60,000 bases of DNA from Apostichopus japonicus. Its lineage: Eukaryota > Echinodermata > Holothuroidea > Aspidochirotida > Stichopodidae. Position numbers and translations under genes: made by a program. Positions 1 through 38,320 of the stretch are shown here, piece by piece. The notes under the pieces are model-generated. The model was not told the DNA's origin and did not search any database. It saw only the letters and a program-made list of their open reading frames with translations. The number at the start of each line of letters is the position of its first letter. The stretch's first letter is position 1. Location: assembly GCF_037975245.1 (NCBI RefSeq), contig NC_092562.1, positions 18,942,054 through 19,002,053 of the forward strand. Direction: 5' to 3'.

Positions 1-137
1 CAAAGTCTACAACATGTTCCCCAGCTTGAATTTTCATATGCTTTTATGGTATTTATTTTGCTAGATTCAATATCATGTAGAATTATTCCCTGTGACAGCA
101 ATCTCCTTAAATCTTTTCATTTCATTTTTGTAACCAG

Positions 138-24647
<24,510 letters not shown>

Positions 24648-25320
24648 TGTGTGAGGTACGTAGAAAAAAGAATCAACTCTCTAACGATCAAGTCTTTTTA
24701 AAAGTCTAGAAATATTTTGTCAGTAAGGCACCATGTCAAAAATATGAATGTTGCACGAAAAATGTATCAAAAACCAAAGCATGAGCTTCTGTTGAGATGT
24801 GATAGATTCTGAATAAACAATTAACTTCCGGAAGAGAAGAAAAGAAGAAACAGAAAAAAAAGAAAGGACGCACTTTTCAGTTTTCTTTTTAAATCAACCG
24901 ACCCAAATTGTTTTTCTTCGACAGTTTACTAGGAAGAGGTCTGATGCTGTGAGGTTCTTACAACAGGGTGTGCATTTGTCAACAAGGTGGAAGAGGAGGG
25001 ACAGTGTGTTTTTAGGATGAGTTCATTTTTTTGTTTTTTTTTAGTGTTTGCAATGATCTGCAATAAAATTGTATATAATTATGAAGTATGAAAATATGAA
25101 GAGCAACTCTAAGCAATGAAATAAGTGTCTATCAGAATAATGTTTAGGCGAAAAGGTGACGTGTGAGAGAGAGATAGCGGTAACAGAATCTAGGAAACTA
25201 GGTATCACTTAGTAGTTTAAAATTTTGTTGTATCGTACCCAATTCGAAACAAAAAATAGTAAGATGTGGCATCAGGAGCGAAGAATCTTGACATTTGTGG
25301 AATAAATGCACAGTCTTAGG
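24648..25320 (+). other. TNPO1: TNPO1 3'UTR with probable UTR intron and poly(A) signals
   Basis: Eight bases after the stop there is a good donor, gag|gtacgt (24,656). A pyrimidine-rich acceptor, tttttcttcgacag, ends at 24,924, so a 269-bp 3'UTR intron is likely (inference). AATAAA occurs at 25,062-25,067 and 25,301-25,306. A Pumilio-type TGTATATA lies at 25,070-25,077. The junction is under 50 nt from the stop, so it would not be expected to trigger nonsense-mediated decay. Confidence 0.5.
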
Positions 25321-27727
25321 GAAAACATAAGATGTAAACATTTCATCCTAGGCGAACGGTGGTGGTCACGGTTCTCTCCCTGCGAAGACTGAACACATCG
25401 TAGCGTAGGGGCAGAGAACAACAATGCACAACCGCCATCATCCGGTTTAAGACCGTCTAAAGGTTGACAAGTACAGCTGCGGCTCTTTGTCCATAACTAA
25501 GGCTAGCGAGGCGATTGGCCACCTCCATGTGAACAAACATGGTGTAGTTGTGATTATGTAGTTTGCATGCAGACACAAAACAGCGGTATGGTTTGACAAA
25601 ACCTGTGTTTGCTAACCGCTGGTGTAGTCTGTACCGTGTTTGACCAACATGAAATAGTAGGAAAAGGCTTTGAGAAGTTGGAAAGTCGCTGCCGGTCTAG
25701 ACGAAGACCCGCGGATATATATATATATCGAGATAGAATTCCAGAAAGTTGTTTTCATCTCACCGAGCCAGGGCGCAGCGTCTGGTGATGCAGTTATTAT
25801 GCTAATGTCCTACAGATCTAGACAAAATGTCTAGACTTCCCCGGCAGGCAGATAGAGCCTCTGGGCAAGGCACTTCCTGGTGGATGCTATCCATTGCGAT
25901 ATCCGCTTGGTGTTTACATTTCACGTTGTTCATCCTCAAGGAAATCCAATCTCCCCTCTCTGAAATCCTTCTCTAAGACCAAGTAGGACTCATGCATAAA
26001 CAGAAGACAACCCTCGTGCAAAGTCTGAATGTTCAAGACTTTTGCTTTTTTACCGTAGGCAAGATTCAAAGTTCGCAGAAGAAAAGTTAAGCGTATCATA
26101 TTATTTAACGCAGTCGTCAGGGTTTATAAGTTGGATATTAATATGTTTGAACTAAACGGTAACACAGACGAGTAGAAGCAAAAAGGGGAGAAAAAATATG
26201 TGGATGAAAACGAAGAAAAAAAAAGATAAAACAATAGCAGAAAAGACAAAAAAATTAAATAAGTTTTGGAAATGCTACTTACAAAATAGCCTAACATAAT
26301 ACTAACTTTTAAGTTCCTAACCTAAGTTAATCAAGAAAGTTTCACAAAAGTTTTTTTTTTAATATAGAAGAATCTTTCCTTGGGTGTAAACTCGAAGAGA
26401 CAAAAAGTAGTTTTTTTCGGTTTCTCACGTTTGTTTCTGACTATGGTATAGAAAGTAAAGAACAAAAATGGTTTGATGAAGTTTGGTTACAAAATCAGCT
26501 TATCATGTCACTAAGCAGATAAAAAATTGTGTTTTTGAATTGTGAAAAGGTATATAACAAAGTTAAGTGTTGGGCTCAGTCAAAAGCCATTTCAACTGCC
26601 GCTTCTATGAATGGTCTAAGTAAGATAAGAGCGAGGATCCGTGGTAATAGTGTTTTTAAGATGGATGGACGTGTTTTGGGTTCCGTCGTGAATATAGTGC
26701 ACTAAGAAAGTAACCTTTTTTGTAACTCTGTAGCAATTTTGTCAAACTCTTTAGGGATGATATGCCTGTGCATTTCATTCTTCTTATTCTTCTTTCTTTC
26801 AACAAATAACGATCATCTTTTCGTCAAGCATTGTCAGTTATTCATGTCACATTAAGGACTACCTGTCTAGCGTTTGAAACAACCGTTGGGGTACTCTGTA
26901 AGCTACATAATTAGTATACAGCCGTAACTTTTTTTTCTTTCTTTAGTAGCGATAACGATTTTTCTTTTCGAAACGGACGGGCAGGAGGTGCCCTACACAC
27001 GTTGCGACGATTTTGTTTATATCTGCACTGTGGGTTATTTAGTATGAATGGGGGGGGGGGGTGTGGGCTGTAGAGGGAGAGGAAGATACGTTTAGAGCTT
27101 TTCCCTCGAGAACGAAAGAGACATAAGTTGTGATTGTTTGTTTGGTTAACTTTGTGATTGACTGTGATATCCTTTGTGATTCAGTACACGATTGTCATCC
27201 TGTCCTCATTGTCATGTCGTACGAAGTTGCTGTGAATTCGATCGCAGAGCCCCTAAAGATAACGGGGTTCTGTGACAACTGCTTAGGAGAAAAAAAGCTT
27301 TTCTTTAATTTAGTATCAATCATTTTAAGCCTGCCTGCACCAGATAAATTTATTTAATATATGATAATTGTTAACGGATATTTGTGAGTGTGATAAAGGC
27401 GTGGAGAATGTGTTTTTTGGAGGTGCTAGTGAGGGCATGTAATGTATGGTTATGATGTAGTTATTGTGTACGGTTTAAAGTTAAAGGAATGTTATATCGT
27501 TACCAGCGTTGTTCAAACAGTGTAGATTGCTTGTGATAAGGGTTTTAAAGTAACCAACATTAATCTTTCTCTTTTGAGCTCATGTTTGGTATCATATATC
27601 AATATTATTCATTATGTGTAACTGTCATAAAAACAATGAGGTTAAAGAGGTAACCCTCGCTGCCCTCTACACAGAAGGTTATGGTCTGAAACATCAGGTA
27701 GCGTGTGTTAGTCCGCCAGTGCTACCA

Positions 27728-27960
27728 ATAAGTTTTATGAATATTCATAATATAAATATTATTCATAACGCCTTCGTAACTCATCTTTAGTTCTCACGAA
27801 ACATCTTTTCTCAAGTACCAACTTTCTTTACACGTTTAAAGACAATGTTATGTAGTGTGTCCAGTCCACTACTACTACCATATAAGCTTTATGCATATTC
27901 ATATAACAGTGTTACTACCAATTAAGCGTCTTGCATATTCATATAACAGTGTCGTTTATG
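27728..27960. repeat. Second cluster of ATGAATATTCAT / GCATATTCAT motifs
   Basis: tatgaatattcataat is followed by two copies of (a/t)gcatattcatataacagtgt within about 50 bp, related to the clusters at 18.8 kb and 34.2 kb. Confidence 0.55.
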
Positions 27961-30900
27961 CCTTCACTACATATCTGCAGTGTGTTAACTTACAAGTTTA
28001 ATGTCCTTACGTAAAGGAATGCGTATAAATATGTATGAGTAACAGGTCAACTTAAATGTTCCTTTTGTATCGACACTTGTTGGGATCCATCATTAGGAGT
28101 TTCTAATGATGCATATAAATGGTATTCAATCTTCCTTAAATGGAAGTTTGCACAGGTCTCTGGGTGTGAATATCTTCCGTTTATAGGTCTTTGAAGTTTT
28201 CTTGTGAGACTGGTTATGCCTGTGGTTGTGCATCTGATGATGTGGTCCATCGGTGACGATATTAACAGGACACTACCCTTTGGATGCCTCTTGCATAGAA
28301 AACCGCGCTCCATCTTTCAAAGCTGCTTGAATTTTCACCAAATTTCCATGCATGCATGATATTCCCTCTACTGCAGGGTTTTGAAAAGTGAACTTCACTG
28401 GTTGTGGATGTTTTGGCATGGCAATTCTCAAATAAATGGTGTGATTTTCCCCCAAGATTGGGGGAGGGGGGGGTGTGATTTGTAACACCTACAGTATGTC
28501 AGGAATTTGATGAGAATGTCTTAGACACATGTTACAAGTGACATTTACATTACTTATATTACATTATTCAATGGAATTATATTAAAGTGACTGAATTGTG
28601 GTTTGTGTACTCTGTTCAAAATAGGCTTCATATATGTTATGAGTTTTAATATTAGTAAACACACTTAGTAAAACAAACATTAATAACAGAAAAAAACATT
28701 AAAAAAAAATATTGAAAAAAAAAGAGAGGAAAAAATCTTGGAAAAAAAAGAAGAAAAGAAAGTAACACAATTCTAATACTAGTTTTTGCTTTAAAAGATA
28801 TCTCTTTCAATGCACATCATGGATATAACTTATAAGGATTATTGACACGTCACAATATTTAAAATTCATTGGTGGCCCATTGGTTGCACTGCAGATATTT
28901 GCAATATTTAAGAACCAGGTACTGCACTACTTTAAGAAGATAAGCTTAATGTTCACTATTCAGATAATTGAAGTTAAACTAGACGTTAAGTGCTAAAGCA
29001 AGCCAACGATAGAGTATTTATTACAGTAAAACGAGAGACTTGGCACTTTGATGCAAGTCTGAAATGTAACTAGGCTGAGGGTTAAAGGCAAAAACAGGTG
29101 AAGACTTCTTCATCTCACTTAGGACAGTTTTGTTTTGTATCTCTTGGTATAATTCAGTCATGTTTTCAGGGCCTGAGCTCAAAAAGAGGTTTCGAAAAAG
29201 TGGCGTTTGGGGTGAGGGAGAGGGTGGGGAGGGGGGAATTGCCCACTCAGCAGAATAGATGTTCGATGTACAGACAATAGGCACGTACATCAGCCAGTTT
29301 CCGACGTGAACAGTCGGCCGAATCTAAATGGTCCAAACTCTGTAACATTCTGTAAAAGTACATTTATGATTTCAAAGGGTGAACAACCTCTCCCCCCATC
29401 CTAACCCCTCTTTACCCACCCTACTCATGTGCCCTGAATTTGTGATGTTAGATAATAGGTTAGTTTTAAGCTTTGTTTCTTATTTGAACTTATTTCATTA
29501 GTGGTGTATATTATCAAAAATGTATCACTGATTGCTTTTTTGAGTTATCATATTTTTTTTCTCTCTCCCTGTTCATTCTAATTTAACATTCCATGCAATT
29601 GCATCAGCTACTGGGCATAATCCCTTCGAGTATGTAAGTTTTATGTGTATTCTATTTTTTTTTTTATTATAAAGTCAAGGAATTGTTTTTGTTTTAAACT
29701 ACTGCCCTTTTCTTAACGATATTACAAGACTAAAGTATAAGTGATATTAAGGAGGAAAACTTTGAAAAGAAGCAAAAATTGCATCTCGCCACGTGGTCAT
29801 ATTCAATTAACATTCTAGGAGTAGAACTTTATTAGATTGCTCTCTTGGAATTGGAAGTTCTGATCATCACAGTAGCCTGGTTATATTTGTGTAATCATAT
29901 TTAATAGTACTAGGGTAACAATGGAGGTTAAACTTGTGCTAGGTGGGGGGGGGAGGGGGGAGGTGACCATGCACCACTGCCAGAGTGCCCTCACCTGGTA
30001 TAAACTATAACAGGGTATTTCGTCTACAGTTTGGCACTCCTGAAATCAACTCTTCCATCACCTAAACAAGATTAGTTTTCAAGTTATATTTTTTTCATGT
30101 GACGATTAACTTTTCCTGTCAAAATGAATCAAAATTTCATAGACAAGAATGAAAATGCAATGGAAAGCATAAAATGACCAATAAAGAGAGAGTAAAACTA
30201 AAAGACCTTACAGAAACAAAATCCAGGGAAAGGGTAAAGGGGGGCGGGGGAGGATTGCTGCAATGTAACAAGTAGTCTATAGGGACAATGGTGTGGGGCT
30301 TGGCATCACACAGCTAGAGGGGCTCGAAAAATTTCCATATTTAGAGCAGAAGTCTCTTGCAGAAAACATCAATTTATTTTATAATTTGGGTTGTGAATTC
30401 CTCCTGCATCCAGGAAGCTGTCCTACCTGTTATAGTCAATACTTGAATTTTGTGTATAAGATTGGTCTTATGGACTTTGTGAAGCAGGGTGCACTGGGGG
30501 AGAATATGGAATTTAAAAAGCATTGGACTGAATTTGTTTAAACCTCATCTTCTAAGGTTCTGATTTAATAATTAAAATTCAATTTATTTGTAAAATCTTG
30601 ATATTTATCGATTAAGTATAAAGAAAGCGGCAGTTCCATGACAGAGTATCAGTAAAAAGTAAAAAATAAAGAAAAGATAACATAGTTTTACTATTTTATT
30701 GTTAGCCGATGTCAGTTTTTAATTTAGTCTAAAATTAGACAGTTTGTGTATCAAAGCTTTCATGAGTAGCCCTTGTGTGATGAAGAAGTTTGAGGTCACT
30801 TCAAAGGTTATAAAACCTTCAGTGATACTAACTCTTCTTACGAAAAGAAAACTTGTTAAGAAAACTCAAGCATCATGGCATTTATCTGTTTTAAGATATT

Positions 30901-31887
30901 CTAAGCATCTTTAGATACATTTTGTGTAAGTTGCCAGTTCTCATGCATTCTTTCTGCACGTAGTATATTTTTCCTTATGTGAAGTAATTATGCAGCAAAA
31001 TGCATTTTATACTTTTGGTAATCTGGTTGCTTAAAGTTTTGTTGCTGTCTAGTTTTGTTCTAAAGGTTAAATGTAGACAGTCGGGGGGGGGGGGGGGAGT
31101 GGAGGGATAAGGTGGCCGTGGGAGGTTAATCTAATATATAGTTTAATTTAGGAAGCATTTTTTCTCTGTTCTTTTTTTGCCTTTACTATATTTGTTTTAA
31201 TTTTTTCTTTTTTTGGAATATGCATATTAGTTTATACTTTCATTGCAATTTTTGCTCAATTTATTTCTTAATTATAGGCAATATTAAATTAATTACCAGT
31301 TACTTAGCAACTCTTTGAGAATAAATAAGAAAATGGCACATAGTATAAAACTCTTAAATATGAACATAAAGCTTAAGTATGAATGGTATATACTATATAG
31401 TTATGTTTAAATCTCTCATTTTCTTTGAGAACCCCCCTTCCCCCTTTTTTTTAAAAGAGGGTTGAGGACATATTGTTTGCCATAGGATATAAAGTGCATC
31501 AGTATAAACTGTAAATGTCCTAAGCAATGCTCGTAGGTATTTAAGGAGGTGTAAGCGTACATTGAAAGAGGAAGCTATGCTGGGTTCATTCAGCACATCA
31601 TAGGGTTTCCAAGACATTAACCTGTATGTGATAAATCTAAACATTGCAATTTTATAGTAAGTACAGCGTAACAACCAGCTCAGCAATAGGCTGTCATTTT
31701 ACAATGCTACTGGACAGCCCCACATGCTCTTTGGTGTAGCTAAATTGCTCGTAGCCGAGGGTTGGTTGGCAAAAAGCCCAAAATAGATTGTAGCACTCAG
31801 TCATGCCATGCCACGGTCCAGTGAATAGGTTAGCCCGAGTTATGGCCGTAGGATATAATTTAGAATGGTATAACAAAATGGATAAAC

Positions 31888-32002
31888 ACATACACACACA
31901 TACATATATATATGCATATATATATGTATGTTTATATATATATATATATCTATATATATGTATACATATATATATATGTATACATATATAAATATATATA
32001 AA
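31888..32002. repeat. (TA/CA)n microsatellite
   Basis: cacatacacacacata passing into long TA runs. Frames of 60-120 codons crossing it on both strands (rich in Ile and Tyr) are artefacts of the repeat. Confidence 0.9.
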
Positions 32003-32860
32003 TTTCTTCCTGGACCTAGCCCCAAAAAGGTTAGAAAAGACCATTCTAGACATCTGGAAAAAAAAAATGGTTTTTTGGTGATAAAAATACCCGACGATTA
32101 CGATTGATTATAGCTTTCAGTTTACCTCAGACAATAGTGCATTGACTTGGTCACTGTGGCTTGCCAGGGTATGAGTCGACGCAAGCATCATTAAACAATG
32201 ATATCTCATTCTCTCAATATCACAAAAATGTGCAAACTTCACAATGTGTACTGAAATACCTCTAACAACAGGGTATCTTTGTGTGATTTGATACGCCCCC
32301 CCCCCACCATCATCTTTTTCCCTCTCTTAAATTTTGTGGCAATTCTTCAACAGAACAAGAACCAAAGAATTATTAGTAACATATCATACAGTCTTACATG
32401 ATTTTGATTTAGCAGGTAGTATAGTCGACGATGACTTTGCCAATGTGTCATATCATATTATCATTATGATTATTATAAGCTGTATGTATATTCTAGTGCA
32501 AAGTATGCTGCGTGACATAGTAACAGATAGTTATTTTAAGGAGCAGCGTAAAGATTTGTTGGACGTATAGCACTGTTAGCTTTCATGTGAATAGTCTGCT
32601 ATTATTATAGCTTGTGAATTTTCCTTTCTATCAATCTCTCAGAAGTATTATCTATTTTGAAACTACAAAGTATTATAATGTACTCTACCAAAGACTTTTT
32701 TTGTTTTAAGTGTCCCACATCGTCGTCGATTGACATACGACAGATTTTCCAGTCCAACCCACCTCATATCCAGCGAGTCTGGAACTAGGCAGTAGACGTA
32801 ATCGGTGTTTGCTGCCGAAGTAGAAAATTCACCAATTGATTAGATTTATAGATACTGTGT

Positions 32861-32922
32861 TGTGAACTGGTTTAGTGTTACGGACAAGAAGGTCCCGGGT
32901 TCGATCCCTAGCTTTGCCAGAT
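32861..32922 (+). repeat. tRNA-derived SINE relic
   Basis: aaggtcccGGGTTCGATCCCtagctttgcc contains a perfect B box (GGTTCGATCCC); about 35 nt upstream, gaactggtttagtg resembles a decayed A box. No full cloverleaf. Confidence 0.45.
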
Positions 32923-32993
32923 GAGTCCCAAAAGGACAAAACCGGCCGTGAAGTAGAATTTTTCTGGTGTTTTGATCTTTAAAAATGTATGTA

Positions 32994-33059
32994 CATATAT
33001 ATATATATTTAGATATATATATGTATATATATAGATATATATATTTAAATATATATATT
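32994..33059. repeat. (TA)n microsatellite
   Basis: Interrupted TA runs with ttta and gata interruptions, about 75 bp after the SINE relic; it may be the relic's tail (inference). Confidence 0.85.
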
Positions 33060-34154
33060 CATTCATGACCCATTGAACAGAAGGACTCACTTAAGAAGTC
33101 ACACTCTTCCTTTGTTTTCTTTGTCATTGGAAGGCGAGGGTATGTGTGTGAAAGACATATATAGACCTTTGAGAGAAGAGCAAAATTCATTGATTAAATT
33201 AGGTTGTAAAGGTATGCTTAGATAACACCACGAAACAAGAACTAACACTCTTGCCTTTTACAGAAACAGAAAACAAGGCCGAGGCATAAAATTAGCATAC
33301 TTTAGTAGGAGTCGCTCTCAGTTTTAAACAAGCACCTTTTTAGACAAGAGCGAGATACAGGAACAAGTTAAATTAATTGAAGTTATGCAATAGTCTTAGT
33401 GTTCTCCGAAATATTCCCTGCAGTGTTTTAATTTCTGTGTGCATGTGTGTGTGTGAGGGAGGGAGGCAAGGTGTTTGATTCATCTGTTAATATGCTTCAA
33501 AGAGTACAGTAAAAGCCATGTGTTCATTAGATTAACAGATGCTGTGATGTGATATAAGAAGTAATCCCACCATATTTGTTGAAACTAGACTTTGGGAACC
33601 AAACCTGGGAACCTCTTTTGCCAACTGCCAATAGTTTGTGCCCCCTCTCATTCTTTCCCCCTGTCCAGATGGATTAGAACTGATTAACTCTGCCAGTGTG
33701 TCTAAGGTAAAAGTGCAGGGTACATTTATAAGTTTTCTTCAAATTAAGTTCCGTTTGTATTTCTGTAATGGCGTCAACGGACATACATAAGCATAAGAAG
33801 TAATATGGTTGATAAAGTTAAAAAGAAAGGGTTTTTATTTCCCCCCATGTAGCTGCAATCATGAACATAATGTTTCGGAGGTTGCCATTAAAATATGCCC
33901 CTGTGCGGCTCTCAATGCCAGCAAACTCTGATAGGAGATCAGTACAATAAAGACTGCAATTTTAGCTGATTTGTGATGTAAATTAATACTTGCTTTAGTA
34001 ACTGTAGTCAAGGTGACTCTTCTGCCTTTGGTGGAACTAACTAATGTTCTTATTTTACTGATGGCGAACAGGTTTCAAAGAACAGTTTTCCAAACATGTT
34101 TTGTACTCTTATGAATACAGGATAGGCGTACACACATAATACTAGTCAGATCTT

Positions 34155-34420
34155 GCAAATTTGAATATTCATAAAATCTGATGAATTATAATATTCATAC
34201 ATGGTCTCAATACCTATGAAGTGTCATAAATAGTCAACATCATAATGATTATTCAGTATATCATAAATATTTATGAAATATCTGGAATAGTCAGTCAAAA
34301 TGAAAGTTCAAAATTCATGAATAGTCAAATCATAATGAATACTCATGATTTCATGAATATTTAATCATGCTATGAATATTGATGAATTATCTCATGAATA
34401 GTCAACTTGTATTTTTATCA
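34155..34420. repeat. Degenerate repeat of (A)TGAATATTCAT / CATGAATAGTCAA units
   Basis: More than ten imperfect copies of tgaata(t/g)tcat or its half, alternating with tcataatga; units of about 20-35 bp. Confidence 0.6.
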
Positions 34421-37400
34421 TGACTCGTTATGAATGCTTCTGACGATGAATTCTTGAGCCATGCATATGCACTCATCATCTCTGGTGAAACTGTGAATTC
34501 TCATAAAATCATCATAACTGCTCAAAATACTATGACAAAAGGACAGAATCCATTTGGAAGTACTGGTTAATGGCAGCCACTTGTCTAAGCTACAGTACTT
34601 GTTTTGATATAAAGTAGTTTTTGGACAGAAAAGAAGAAAAGTCTCAGAATTGTTTGTTGCATCATCATCGTCAATCATACATTGCTAAAACAATTTGTTC
34701 ACTTTTAAGTAGAAGAGGTTAAATTTATGTGAGTGAAAATGGGTGAATTTAATTGCTCCAGAATAATTGAAAAAAACATATTCCTTCCGTTCTAGATTAA
34801 GAGGTGGCATACATGAAGTAAGAAAAAGTAAGCCCTAAGGGTATATGCAGCTGTTGAAACAGAAAATAAGAGAAAAAAAAATAGCCCAAAAAAATGGTAG
34901 ATGGTGTAAGTAAGCAAAGTCTTGGTAGAGATGTAAGAAAGAAGTGTAATAATAATAATAATGTCCAGCGAGGCTGGACTTTGTAAGTTAGTACTTAATA
35001 AAGTGATATGATCAAATTAAAGTAGCCTTGCCAATTTGAAAAGTGTGTATAATTAAACATAGGGTGCCTTTTTTTTTTTTTTTTCTTTAATACTGAAAGT
35101 TCCCAGTATAAGTCAAGTTTTATGTATAGAATATTTTTTTGTTATTATTATTATCATTATTATTGTTACAATTGTTATTATTATTATAATTATGCTAATC
35201 TTTTTTTTTCCTTTTTTTTTTGAATATAGCAATTAATTACATAGGTGCCCTCCTCCAAGTTTTCAGTCCATCCTTATTGTTCTTTCCTCGGTTTTTTTTT
35301 TTTTGCCATGAAGAAGAATGAAAAACTCACAAAGGCAACGAAGTGTATAGGATTATGTGGCTGGTACCATTAAGATTTCTATTTTGTTAAGAAAAAAACA
35401 AGGCAACAACAATGTTCAATAAAAAATGTCTTTTTGTACATGTTTGAGAGATAAGCAACAGTTTTTTTTTTGGTTTTTTTTTTTGTATATGTATTCAGTG
35501 CCATAAGTTAAAGTATACTTTATAAGTTTAAAGTATACTTTATAAGTAAGTATGTAAGACGAGTTGTAAACACTCCTGTAATTAAGGAAACTATTGTAAG
35601 TATTGTAAGTAATGTACGTAAGTTAAACCTTTGTAGTATTTTACAATGTAAGATTTTAATAGTGGGGTATATGCAATGTACCTGTGTGTTAGGAAACAAG
35701 GAGAATCATCAATCGTGTATAAGTTATGTAAGATACGGTTATAAGTTGGCTTGGACATGTAAGATTAATCTGTAATATTAAATAAAAGTAATATAAAATT
35801 AATTTTTCGCACTTTTTGGCTTTTCTTTTGTTGTTCTCTTCCCCCACCCCCCCCCCCTTTACTTCTAAAAGTGTCTCAATAGTATTTATAAGTCCTCTCA
35901 CTTCCCCCCCTTCCTCTCCTCACCTCTTCCCCTCACAACCCCGCCCATCCTATCCCTTCCCCAATAAGAATAGAAAAGAAGATGAAGTTAATTCAAACCA
36001 TTGTTTTCATTAGTATGTATATTATCAGTTTTTTTCTTCTGTTACCCACAAGAGGAGGGTTTGGTTCACCCCCGTCCGAGTGGTGGGTCCATCGCAGAGT
36101 GGTGGGTCCACCCTCAGAATCGACATCGTCCTTCGATTGTTACTATTGCTTCCAAGCCATAATAGGGTCCAATACATAGATATTCTTCTAGTTGCATATT
36201 GTGCATCACTCCCCCTTTAATATGTCTATTGTGACCCTTCCTGACCCAATAGCTTCCTGTTTGAATTTACCAACTACACCAACACCTTTTGAAGGATCTT
36301 TCAGAAAGTACGATTAGCTTCGCCCTTTATGGTTTTTGCTGAATATTTCAAGTGGGTGATGCATATTATTAATTAGTTTCCAAGAAACCCGCTGGCGTAC
36401 TCATTAATTACTTTCCGTTTATTTGATGCCAGAATAACATATGAAACCAGTGACTGGATACACCCACCCCATGGAGCCGTTAGAACAAAAAATATGCTTC
36501 CGTCTTCCTCCCCCCCCCCCCCTTTTTAAAGGTTTGCAGGCACATTTCCACAGGGTAAAATATACAAAAGTACAAGTTTTTTGCAAGGTTGTGGAGGGCT
36601 GAAGCAGCAGAGCTTTTACGAGCAGTCTCCCTTTACAATGGATAAAAACAGAACAACAAAAGGAACAATGAAATAGAAAGGTCAAAACTTACCTAGAAAA
36701 CAATAATCACAAATTAAGCAAAATGATTTTTCAGTTTAGATTTAAAGGAGAGGATAGTTTTGGCATCTTTAATGGTACTATCGAAATAATTCAAAGTAGG
36801 TTCGTCTTGTCTGGAATTGTTCTCGGAGACCCAATGACGAGGGGATGGGATTCGTCTTAGGGCACCTAAGTACTTGTGTCATTTACAACCCCGCCTAGCC
36901 CCACTCCACCCGTCCCCCTTTGAGCAAATCACAGGGCACAATCCATGGATGGAAAGATTATTGCATGTTTGAAGCAAAATTCTTGTGAACTCTTTTTAAT
37001 TCTACCCGAATACTGTTTGAACCACCTGTTAATTAATAATCCCCCTACATAACCTCTCCGTACTGTTAAATAAGCACATGCAACGAAGATACGAAGACTC
37101 GCAAATTCCCCCTTTAGCTATCCTAGCCCCTAATCATTTGAATCATATAGCCCTAATTCTAATTTCAGAACCATTGCATTACGTTCCCTCGCTTAATAGT
37201 AGTGCAATTTTTTTTTTTTTTTTTTTTTTTTGGTTTCCGACTGTACGTATAATGATAGTCCATTCTGTGTGGATATCAGACTCAATTAATATTTTCATTG
37301 TCCGTAATACCCTCACTTGAAACAATCATGTCACTTGTAATAAGATGCACAAATCCAGAGAGAGAACGAAAGATATAGAGACGTGAGAGAGGAGAACTAT

Positions 37401-37740
37401 ACGAAATCTGTCATATGGCTGACGCGAAGATCGACGAAGAAGTTTCATTAAGAGACGCGTCATCCACACAAAAAACTTAATACCGCGCCAACGCGTAGAT
37501 ACAAGTCCGTTTTAAATTATCTCCCGAAGAACATAAGGCGTACACAATAGTCTGCAAGCTTCTTTTTTTTTTGCAGTGCTTGTCGATTTTGCAATCAGAC
37601 GGGTTATAGCCGTACGTGATATTGTTGAAATTATTACATCTGTGAGCAATTTGGTGGGCACAATGTGTGTACACTTCGCTAAGCGACGGTTGTAAAAGTG
37701 GGAGGTGTTTGTTTCTCGTGTAGCTAAACGGAAGTCAAGA

Positions 37741-37804
37741 TATATATATTACATTGTTTCTCAAAATGGCGCCTGGACGACCAGCGTTGAAGCCAGTTGT
37801 GTAA
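37741..37804 (+). promoter_or_regulatory. Candidate promoter / transcription start with YY1-like element and uORF
   Basis: tctcAAAATGGCGCCtgg (37,763-37,773) matches the AANATGGCG YY1 element that marks many metazoan promoters just downstream of the start site. A TATA-like tatatatatt lies about 20 bp upstream (37,741-37,750). The ATG in the element opens a 12-codon uORF ending TAA 37,802-37,804. A donor-like gtaagg at 37,801 could end a non-coding first exon. All inference. Confidence 0.4.
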
Positions 37805-38320
37805 GGAGCAGACAACTCTTGGTGCTTGATATAGTAACCGCATTGCTCATGCTTTGATAAGTATAGTCATTCCTTGTATTAAATGTTTAGACGGTTCTCC
37901 ACTCGAGGAAGGCGCGGTCACTCTCCGTATATACCACGAGTTATTCTTTAGCTCAATCTCTGTTATAGAATTTAATCGGCATTAGCATTCCCTGGATTTG
38001 AGTCGAGATATATTGGAGTCTGTAGAGTGGATATTTTGCTCTTTTATGGTTTGGTACATGATACTCATGGCCTGTGCGTATCTCTCACGTGTTAATTTAT
38101 CATTCTCTTGAGACAAGGAAAATATATTCTTGATGTAAACTATCTCTATCTGATGAAAATAATTTCATAGTTGGATAACAACTCGGTAGGGAAAACGGCC
38201 TAACCACACCGTCACGTTGTCGTCCTTTTGAGGGGGGCACTCGAAAGTAAAGAAAAGAAAAGAAAAAAGGGAAGACGGAATATCACTCTGAATGATAAGA
38301 TCATCTTGACTTAAACAAAA

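Larger units (their letters stand above)
25321..37380. other. Gene-poor AT-rich stretch between TNPO1 and a possible second gene
   Basis: No coding exon with recognisable similarity on either strand. AATAAA motifs at about 30,663, 33,947, 34,998 and 35,781 mean that a much longer TNPO1 3'UTR is possible but unproven. Contains a hairpin with perfect 8-bp arms (TCTAGACA-aaa-TGTCTAGA, 25,817-25,835), G runs of 12-15 (27,050-27,061; 31,083-31,097), C runs (35,847-35,857; 36,510-36,522), a (TTA)n tract (about 35,140-35,195) and TA microsatellites. Confidence 0.6.

Noticed and set aside
24656-25080. Additional TNPO1 coding exon after the stop
   Set aside because: The C-terminus already ends at the family's usual place (human AAFYGV, here AASYSL); downstream sequence gives no similarity.
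31694-32053. 119-codon minus frame rich in Ile and Tyr
   Set aside because: Generated by the TA/CA microsatellite, which lacks stops.
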